Assembly: GCA_039720395.1 (NCBI GenBank)
Contig: CM077833.1
Coordinates: forward strand, 6,773,036 to 6,837,035
DNA length: 64,000 bases
Direction of reading: 5' to 3'
Origin: Liquidambar formosana
Taxonomy: Eukaryota > Streptophyta > Magnoliopsida > Saxifragales > Altingiaceae
Both the position numbers and the translations under genes were made by a program. Shown in pieces: positions 55,319-64,000 of this stretch (its first letter is position 1; each line of letters opens with the position of its first letter). The notes under the pieces were generated by a model. That model was given only the letters and a program-made list of their open reading frames with translations. It was not told the origin of the DNA and made no database searches.

Positions 55319-58300
55319 TAAAGCCAATCGAGCATGTATCACATACCTATCTTCTCAAGATGTTGGTCTTAGACATAACCAATTATGTTTTAATGCTTTA
55401 GTCAGTAGGTCTACAAAAACTTATGTAGATAATATCTTCTGTAATGTATCTATTACCTTTTCCAATGATTCCTCTAATCACTTGGAATTGTCACTCTATG
55501 TGTTTGGACTTTTGATGAGACCGTGATTCCTATACTTGAGCTATAGACCCATTGTTGTCACAAAACAAGGTGTGGGCAACTCAATGGAAGGAACAACTCC
55601 AAGTTCTAAATGAACTTATAGATCCAAACAGTCTCCTAGACAATGTGACAATTAATTCACCCTTAATAATGGAATCCACTGTATCTTTCATACAGTTCTT
55701 CCATTAAGTATTTCACAAACTAAAGTGAATATAAAATATACCCCATATGGATTATATCCAAATCCATATACCCATCTACTATGAGTTTACAATTTCCATA
55801 TACAATCCAATATTCCAAATTTGAATTGACTGATAACTATTTGTAACAATTACAACATAATAGATATCAGGTTCAATACATAGTGTAGAATAAGGCTTCT
55901 TAACACTTTAAGAACCTTACTTGTGTTATCCTAGGGCACATGCCCTTGAATAATGAATTCTTATCTGAAGTAAATCAGACCTCCCTTAGAATTCTCCATG
56001 TTGAACTCCTTCAACATTTCAACTATGTTTGATGATTTGGAGATACTTAGCAATCTATATGATCTATCTCTATAGATCTTGTTGGATGCTTCTGCCAAAT
56101 CTTTCATGAATTAGTTTTTCTCCAAAAACCAAAACGATTAGGATGTCATTCATATATCATTCATAATGATTAGGATGTCATCTATACTTAGGATAAAGAA
56201 AAACGATCGCACTCCCACTAACCTTTTATACACTCATGGTCCATCTATACAATGAGAGAAATCAAACAATTTGATTACTTCAACTTTATAGATGTTCTAA
56301 TTATGAGAACCTTGTAGTCTATTAATAGACTTCTATAACTTACACACTTTTATGGTTTTTCACCATTTGATATAACATCTTTATATCCTTTTTGACATAT
56401 CTCATATTCAAAATGTGTGTTTATAGATAACAAGATCCAAATGGATTTCAGCATAACTATTATCAAACAAGTTTCTTTATAGACAACTTTTTGCCTATGT
56501 TGAAAACATTCTTAAATAGCCAAGCCTTTTAGGTCTCTACCTGTCCATATTGGATTTAATGACTCTTAGTCATTTCTCAAGTTGATGTCAAACATCGCCT
56601 AATCATAATCAATAGGATTATCTTGGTGATCTTTATCACCAAAGAACAATTCTTTCACATTCTAATGGAGATACAATATCTCTCTTATGTTAAAGAAATA
56701 TCCAACTTGATCTATGAAAAAAATGTGGTGTAATTAAAGGTTTTGCCTCAATAGGGGCAAGGGTTGGATCTTTGTTGGTTTGTGGCTTTACAAACAATTC
56801 TGTAAATTCTATCTACTTTTGCATCTTTCTTGAATGAACTCTTTCTCAAGAAAATCCAGCAATCATCCTAATGGACAACTTTTGTTCATTAGAGTAATAG
56901 AAATACTATCCCAACCACTTTTAGGATATACCACAATTCAACACTTACTTGACCTTATTTCCAGATTGTCTACATTATGTTTCCAGACAAACGTAGCACA
57001 AGCCCAAGCCTTAACTTCTTTAAGTTGGGTTTCTTCCCATATCATATCTGATATAATTGGGACAAAATTGGAGTGAACCCTAAATTATCAATATGTAGCA
57101 ATTTTAAGGTATATCCTAGATGGATACATTAGTAAAACTCATCATGGATCAAACCATATCTTAATAGGGTTCAATTTGTTCTCTTAGATTCACCGTTGAG
57201 CTATGGTATTCTAAGATGAGTCTACTATAATTGAATGCATGCTCTACATGACTGTATACATCACAATGTATAGTCAAATTATAAATGTAACTCATTCACT
57301 TCACCAAGTAAAAGATGGGTTTGGTCATCTCATAACCAAGTCATAATCGTTACATTTAAATGAGAGTCTCTACATCTCTTGTATTCTCGGAATACGTTGC
57401 ATTCACTCTAATTAGTCATTTAAATTCAGAAATCAAATCTCTAGAATGTCTTAAATGACTTAGTTAAGAAATAAGTTCCCAAAATTAATCTAGCAACTCT
57501 TGCTCTATTAAAATTTTTAAAGGTAACTTATTATCTACTTAACTTTCTGCTTCGATTTAGATTATACTAGAATCCAAAAACCAAGAAGCAGAACTAACCA
57601 ACAATTTAGTTTAGAGCATGAACGAAAACTTCAAAAGTTTGGTTCTTCTAGGAAGACTGATACTTTATCAAGTTCCCTTTACAATACCTTATATTTACTA
57701 CAAAATAATTATATTTCTTTGTCTTTGACTTTTCAAGACTTGCTTTCCTCTATGCTTCCATTTTAAATCACATCTAGCTTCTCAAGCTATTCTATGTGAT
57801 TAATCATTTTTCAAAAGAATGATTATTAATAAACAACTTTTATTACATCCTAGTCCAGAAGAAGTCCTTTACAAGTACTATACTTTATAGTATTATTTCA
57901 CTCATAATACAACCTTTGTATGTGATGTAGGACATCAAAGGCACTTGCATTGACTAATTTTGCTTCTGAAGCTCATTAGTCATCAATGCTATCATATAGC
58001 ATGGCAACAAGATGCCAATTGCGCATAGTGTCTTTTTCTTCTTAGGATGTTTTATAGAGGGCCTTTAATAAAAGGCCTAATAGCATATAAACAATCTTTT
58101 GAAATTAAGAACAATTCTCAATTTCCTAAGTCAATCAAAGAAATCGGGTTTAGTCAAACTATCAATATCCTATATATTAGGAAATAGGGGTTTTGAGGTG
58201 AGTAATTAGGTAATCTACATAAACAGAGAATTAGATTTCATTTTTATCCATAATGATTGGGTCTTTAATCATATGGTACCTCCCACTATTTTATCAAATT

Positions 58301-58360
58301 CCATACACCCTCTAATGGAATTCGGGAATCTCATTCCTAATGGGGATTGGGGTCCCACTG
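55319..58360 (-). pseudogene. Decayed copia pol in element G
   Basis: It is the counterpart of 35503-38553 in F. The RT remnant near 56180-56230 (minus strand) keeps VSGSAIVFL before a broken active site; RNase H remnants lie near 55480-55560. Confidence 0.75.
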
Positions 58361-58365
58361 TGACC

Positions 58366-58676
58366 TAGAAGCCTCACATGTTAGTTTCTTGGCTTCTAAC
58401 CCACAATAAGAAGACAACTCTTTGTCTATTGCTTCATAAGCAAGTTCCAATCGTTTTGCCTCTAGGGAACATACACCTCACATGTTAGTTTCTTGGAATA
58501 CTTCCCTAGTTAAGTTAAACCCATCATTCACACAGGTATGTTTCGCCAAATATATACCTCACATGTTAGTTTCTTGGTATATACCAGTTTAGGCACCCCA
58601 TGATATCTCATATGTGATAGTTTCAAGTAATGTCTTTAACATGGGTAGCTCCTACATGTCTGTAGCCAGGTACCCA
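58366..58676 (-). ncRNA. Hairpin array in element G
   Basis: It is the counterpart of 35192-35502. H5 58366-58398, H4 58462-58509, H3 58548-58585, H2 58602-58634 and H1 58642-58676. H1, H3, H4 and H5 keep their stems and the constant loop. In H2 one stem base differs and is not compensated. Confidence 0.6.
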
Positions 58677-61675
58677 CATTAAGGGACGTTAGATGATCCT
58701 ATAATGATGGAAGGCAATGAAGAATTCATTCCCCAATGACTTCTCCATTTTCAACTTAATATTAAATAAGAGGGGTTTTAAAGGGTCTCATCAAATTAAC
58801 ATGCATCCTATGTATCAAAATTTAAACATATAAATTATGCTATTTATAATCATACATCTCATGCTATTATAAATCATACATCGCATGCTATTATATATCA
58901 ACATATATAAAGTACCATATTTTGATATTAGTCCCTAAGTGAATAGGTAACATATACCAAACTATGGTATTGGAGCTAATACAATTATCTCATAAATTAA
59001 AGCTCCCACTATGATGATTATGGACTTTGAGAGGATTCAATCCAAGCCAATAGATTGAATCCAAGGTCTAAGGTGGGTGTAGGTGATCGTAAAATAAACC
59101 ATTCGTAACATGCATGCTTTCTTGAAAAACTTCTCTAAGCTTTCAAGTCCTTCAATCCGCTCCCTTGGCTTGATGGTCTCCACCATTGGCTTGTTGGTCT
59201 CCACCATTGGCTTGTTGGGCTCCATCATACTCCTTTGGGTCCACCATGCTCCTTAGTGCGCTCTCGATTACATAACATTTACATAACATATAGAAAGGGA
59301 TACATAAGGGGAATGTGGGGTACATAAGAGAATGATAGAAAGAGAGGGAAGGTGGCATGCAAGCCCCAAATAATAAATTACATCACCATAATAAAATTAC
59401 AACTCTTCAAAAATTATTACAACCCATTCATAAGACGGCCAATCACAATTAGTTTAAGGGGTATAGTCCATAATCATCATCCAAACACATACATACAATC
59501 TCATTGCATAATGTAAAGAAAAACTGTAAGCATTAAAACATATGGGCATTATGGTAATTCTCTTGAATGATTTACATTAATCTCATTAATGCATCCTAAT
59601 CTTATTAGGTTTAAACAAAAATATCCAGAATTAAATAAAGTCTTAACATTTAAGACATTTAGTTTCAATTAATCAAATTAATAGAAACATATAAAGTTTC
59701 CTAAAATAACTCTAATATCCAATATTAGGGTTTCCTTATTTAAACAAAACAATTTCATTTAATTAAGAATTTCTAGATTTTAATTTAATCCCCAATTGTA
59801 TTTTAAACCATTTAAAACATTATAAAATTAATCAATATTAATTAAATAATTAACATGGGAATTAAATAAAATCAATTAAATGATGAATTAGTGTATTAGG
59901 GTTTCCTAAAACCCTAAACCCTAAATGCACAACCTTAAACCCTAAATGCAAGCACTAATCATTAAATGCCTTATGATTGGTCATTTAATGACCAATCATT
60001 AAAACCCTAGGTTCATACAGTATTTAATAAAAGGGATTAGGGTTTAATTAATGCCAAATAGGGTATTTATTACCCTTAATTAATTACACTAATTAGGGTT
60101 ATCAAAACCCTAACCCTAGACATCATTAATGGTATTAATTATGCCCTAACAATTAATAACCATGATTGGTCATTTAATGACCAATCATTAACTCTTAATT
60201 AAGGTAATTAATATTCCAATTAGGGTTTTAATTAATGCCATAATGAAATTAGGGTTTCATCATTAACTCAAAATTAGGGTTTCATCCTTAACTCTATGCA
60301 GCCGTCACTACCAGGGGGCTGCCTGAGCTTGGCTAGGCTGCCATGGCCACCAACGACTGTGGGAGGCCATGGCCAGTCATGGGAGAACATCCTAGGGGTG
60401 TGGGACAAGCCTCTAGACACGTGAGAAGTGGTGGAAGTGGCTGCCATCATCAAGAACAATCAGGGTTTCCAAAACCCATTGCTGGAGCCATTGTTGCAGA
60501 CCTTGAAGGTCACAATAGCTTCTAAATCCTTATCAATTCGACTCCTCCATTGAAACCAGCTGTTGTATCATGTCCCTACATGAAATACTAAGCTAATAGA
60601 AGAGTTTTGGATGATCAAATCATCACCAATTGTTCTAAACAATCAAAACAACAGTAGGCTGCCCAGAATTTGACAGCACACTGTCCATAGTCAGAAATTG
60701 ATTTAAAAAACCCAGCAAGATGAATGAATTAGGCTACCAAACGAATTTTCCCAGTATCCTACATGTCTTAGGAAACTAATGCAATTGGTTTCATGGAATT
60801 TGGAGTTGCCTAACTCAAGTTCTAATCAAAACTCCATTGATGACTTTTCTGCAGAAAAATTCTGCTATGCTGTTCATGAAAAATTTTCAAACTTTTTGAA
60901 TCTTTTTCTATCAAAACCTTTTTGAAACTTAAAGAAAATCATATACACATGATATATAATGATCCTACAATGATCTTCCATCATAAATACAGCAGCTTTA
61001 ATTAGAATTAATTGCAAGAACCTTAGGGTTCTAAAACCCAGATTCAGCCTCCATGGTGTTCTCCTTCTTCCTTCTGTTCTAGCATCTTAATCCAATTATG
61101 ATACATCTAAATGCTTGGGAACCTTTCCCTACCATGTCTAGAACATAACCCAAGTGGTGGCAACCATTGCCATGCCTTTGATCTCCATCATAACTCAAAG
61201 TTGTGGCTATTGCATCATTCCCGAGCAAAACTGTCTTTCCAGACAGCCTGTAGTAAAAAATTCATAACTTTCACTACAGAACTCGGATTGACGCACCGTT
61301 TGTTGGGTTGGAAAGCTTATTCAAAGAGCTTTCTAACCATATATGGCTCGAAAATTTTGGAGAAGAACTCTGAATTCGGCAGGCAAAACAAGATGACGGT
61401 TTTTCATGGCAACCATAAAAACTGTTCATAACAGTTTTATAAAACCCTAGTTTCCTTATTCTTCTTCTCCAAACTCAAACCCTATGCATCCTATTGCATC
61501 CATGGATACACTTAACCATCAATTAGAAGAGGAGTAGAAGAGAATTGACCTAGGGTTCCAAACCCTAAGTTCAGCCATGGAGGAAAACCAATTATGCAGA
61601 AAAATTTTCCAGATTTTTGAATCATTCAACTACACCATAATTACCAGCCCATATGTATTTTGTATTATGCATAAT
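58677..61675 (-). other. Element G leader, noncoding
   Basis: Matches the leader of element F, including the AAACCCTAA-rich part (about 59700-60290) and the 24-bp repeat near 59155-59225. No supported gene. Confidence 0.7.
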
Positions 61676-61691
61676 CATGGCTCTGATACCA
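61676..61691 (-). other. Element G primer binding site
   Basis: The minus strand reads TGGTATCAGAGCCATG, one base from the LTR. Confidence 0.93.
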
Positions 61692-61692
61692 C

Positions 61693-63349
61693 TGTTGGGA
61701 ATCGAACAAGAGGGAAAAATCGAAGCGCGGAATATAAAAATTTTTCCTGCGATTCCCAATCCCATGAATCTAACTATGCATAACACAAAATCAAACCCTA
61801 ACTACGAAGAGGGTTAGAACACTTACAGTTTTAATGGTCTTCTCCGTTTTGCTCCAAGCTTCTACTCCAGACAGCGATGAATGAGCAGCCCAAGTGTGCT
61901 GCCTCCAACGGTATCCACACCTAGCTAGAGCTTCAAGCCTTTTCTTTCTTCTTCCTTGTTGTTGCTAGAGGTGGAGAAGAGAGAGAGAGAGAAGAGAGCC
62001 TCCAAAGGGCTGGACGGCTAGGGTTTTTTGTGCAAGCCTCTTATGCCATGTCACACATAAGTGTGACTTATATAGGCAGCCCACTAAAGGGGGCTGGCCA
62101 TGGGGAAGAAACCCTAATAGGGTTATGTGTAATTACACTTAATTGCACATTAACCCCTATTATTTGTATCAAATACAAATAGGCCTATAAAGAACTATTC
62201 TTTATTCACTAAAACCCTTTCTCTCATAGACTTTAAAGCCCTTCTTGCATGATCAGTGTGTGACCCATTGGGTTCACATCATTAAGTAGTAGGAATAGTA
62301 CGAGGTGTGCACAATGGAACTCTTTCCATTTAGGGTCTAATTGGAACTCCTTCCAATTCCCTAATTGATTATAACTCACTTATATCAATTAGGGCTTCTA
62401 CTAACCATGAGTAACACCTAGCATATGGCTCATGGTGTGGTCCTTAATAAGGTGAATAGTCATTTACAATGAACCCTTCTGTTATAGTTTATAGGTTACA
62501 ATTGCATCCTTCCTTCAACACAATGTCTCCAATTGAACTAATAGGACATGGAAGTCTGTCAAGTCCCTAGTTCAATTACTTTATACTCATTCATAGATAT
62601 CAACTCATTGATGAACTCATGAAACTCTTTTATATTCATCCTACCATGGCCATGGATTTAATGAGTTATATTATGAATGCTATATGAGACATTCTCTCTC
62701 TTTTCCTGAGAGTGATGGATCCCTTGTTGATCACTCACATGCCTTCACACACATAGCAGTAGGGCCAATGAACACCTTTGCAGACCCCTGAATAGGATCT
62801 GCACTTAGTGTTATCAAACTTCTAAAGCTACATGCATAAGGCAACTATGGTGTCTCAGGTCTAAGGATTACTTGTACCACTATAACAATGAGAAACTGAT
62901 TGACAGGCAGGATAAAACTCCATTCAGTTTATCTAATATCTTTGGTCACATTCAGTGTACCTATTCTCGCAATAGGCACCCACTTGTTGGTTGTAGTGTC
63001 TCCACACAAATAGCTTGAGACTAGCTATCCTCCTATAGAGTCAGCCTAACAAGTGCTAGTCCTATGGTTCATTACTGTCCATCATAGTGAACCTTCAACT
63101 AGGAATGCTTTAGGAGTTTAGTACAGAGATATATCTATAGTCTCAAAATTACAACTCTTTGTAATTCCATATTCTCAACTCTAACTCCATGGATATATTA
63201 TGTAAATATAAATGATGCATATAAACATAATAGAATAAGCCCTTTTATTAAATCAATAATAAATGTGACATACATAAATGAAATCAAATGATTGTTCCTA
63301 ATCCCTAAACAATCATCTCTATGATTGGCTCTAGGGCATAATCCTAACA
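61693..63349 (-). repeat. Element G 5' LTR
   Basis: 1657 bp, from CTAACA-type end at 63349 to TGTTGGGAATC at 61693 on the plus strand; TATA box on the minus strand at 62068-62074. Confidence 0.95.
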
Positions 63350-63802
63350 GATAAGCGACAAACACCTTTGACCTTTCAACTTGGAGACTTTGTAATGTTG
63401 AAAGTGTCACCCCGAAAAGGAGTGTTTTGTTTTAGCAAGAAGGGGAAGCTTGCACCACGTTTCATTGGACCATTTAGGATCATTGGCACTAGAGGTCTCA
63501 ATACTTATGAGTTGGCATTGCCATTGCAGTTTAGTAAAGTGCACAATGTGTTCCATGTGTCCATGTTACGCAAGTATGTTCACGATCCATCTCATGTGAT
63601 TGATTGGCAAGATATTGAAGTGGAGGAAGATGCCACCTATGCAGAATATCCTATTCGGGTTTTAGATTATCGTGAGAAGGTCTTACGTGGAAGGACTATC
63701 CCTTTAGTAAAAGTATTATGGAACCATCATGGCGAGGAAGAAGCTACTTGGGAACTAGAATGGTTCATGCGTGAAACCTATCCATATCTATTTGACAATT
63801 AA
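63350..63802 (+). pseudogene. Element D integrase C-terminus with chromodomain
   Basis: It resumes the integrase after element G: LTFQLGDFVMLKVSPRKGVF, KLAPRFIGPFRIIG and VFHVSMLRKYVHDPSHVI are the GPF/Y module. The final part, VKVLWNHHGEEEATWELEWF to YPYLF, is a chromodomain of the Del/Tekay type, which guides integration to heterochromatin in related elements. This segment has no stops. Confidence 0.93.
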
Positions 63803-63835
63803 GGTATGATTTGAATTCGAAGACGAATTCACTTT

Positions 63836-63848
63836 TAGGAGGGAGGAA
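63836..63848 (+). other. Element D polypurine tract
   Basis: TAGGAGGGAGGAA precedes the LTR start. Confidence 0.85.
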
Positions 63849-63849
63849 T

Positions 63850-63900
63850 TGTAATACCCGTGTCATTTAATTAGGATAATCTCACTTTTAATGCATAATT
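63850..63900 (+). repeat. Element D 3' LTR, first 51 bp
   Basis: TGTAATACCCGTGTCATTT matches 46682 onward; cut by the copia LTR at 63901. Confidence 0.88.
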
Positions 63901-64000
63901 TGTTAGAGTTATGCCCTAGAGCCAATCATAGAGATGATTGTTTAGGGATAAAGGAACAATCATTTGATTTCATTTATGTATGTCACATTTATTATTGATT
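63901..64000 (+). mobile_element. Start of another copia LTR
   Basis: TGTTAGAGTTATGCCCTAGA matches the solo LTR at 10045-11699 (reverse) more closely than F, sharing the GGGATAAAGGAAC form. It runs off the window. Confidence 0.85.

Larger units (their letters stand above)
53647..63349 (-). mobile_element. Element G: second copy of the non-autonomous copia family
   Basis: LTRs 53647-55303 and 61693-63349 are 1657 bp each, differing at about eight positions by eye. The target duplication is GATAA (53642-53646 and 63350-63354). PPT (minus strand) is 55304-55318; PBS is 61676-61691. The interior matches F throughout and is likewise without open frames. A short duplication around GATGACATCCTAATC near 56125-56190 is not in F. 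Confidence 0.95.
46682..63900 (+). mobile_element. Element D: Del/Tekay-type chromovirus, decayed and split by element G
   Basis: 5' LTR from TGTAATACCCG at 46682 to about 48998; PBS 49005-49016; gag, protease, RT, RNase H and integrase with a C-terminal chromodomain ending at 63802; PPT at 63836-63848; 3' LTR from 63850. The 3' LTR is interrupted by a copia LTR at 63901. All coding sections are on one strand with many stops. Element G lies inside the integrase; removing it and one GATAA restores a continuous frame. Confidence 0.93.

Overview
The window is repeat DNA from a flowering plant. The evidence is the set of retroelement lineages: Tat/Ogre-type Ty3/gypsy elements with a second RNase H and a primer site reading TGGCGACTCCACTGGGGA, a Del/Tekay-type chromovirus, and Ty1/copia elements primed by initiator-Met tRNA. 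I see no intact host gene, tRNA or rRNA. The species cannot be named from this. One short exon-like stretch near 44.1 kb is the only candidate for non-retroelement coding sequence.

Layout. (1) Element A, 1-12372, minus strand: the 5' part of a decayed Tat/Ogre element (gag, protease, RT, RNase H, integrase, PBS, long LTR). A solo copia LTR with target duplication CTTGC sits in its LTR. (2) Element B, plus strand: only its 3' part is present (12373-16404 and 42495-43734), with a broken six-exon antisense gene, a PPT and a 3' LTR. (3) Element C, 16405-42494, is a complete Tat element inserted in B's LTR (target duplication CTAAT, both LTRs 1421 bp). It has nearly intact gag-pol, two antisense spliced genes, a 52-bp tandem repeat and a PPT. 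(4) Element F, 30534-40227, is a copia element with no intact genes, inserted in C's tandem repeat (duplication AATTC, LTRs 1659 bp each). (5) 43735-46681 holds unassigned DNA, a Del-like LTR remnant and a copia LTR remnant. (6) Element D, from 46682 to at least 63900, is a decayed Del/Tekay chromovirus. It is split by element G (53647-63349, minus strand, same family as F, duplication GATAA, LTRs 1657 bp each), and its 3' LTR is hit by another copia LTR at 63901.

Nesting gives relative ages: B is older than A and C, C is older than F, and D is older than G. F's LTRs differ at about two positions by eye, G's at about eight and C's at about sixteen, so the copia insertions are the youngest. 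F and G carry only a wrecked pol yet moved recently, so their proteins must have come from elsewhere.

Three things stand out. First, sets of three short palindromes spaced exactly 21 bp (22 in A) occur in the LTRs of four Ty3 families. Each family uses a different palindrome. In element C they also lie upstream of, and in introns of, the antisense genes. Second, B and C share an antisense gene for a plant-mobile-domain-like protein. In C all five introns are phase 0, and exons match in number and often in length between B and C. Third, F and G keep a row of RNA hairpins with one constant 17-nt loop on unrelated but self-complementary stems. The loops hold self-complementary hexamers, as expected of a dimerisation or packaging signal.
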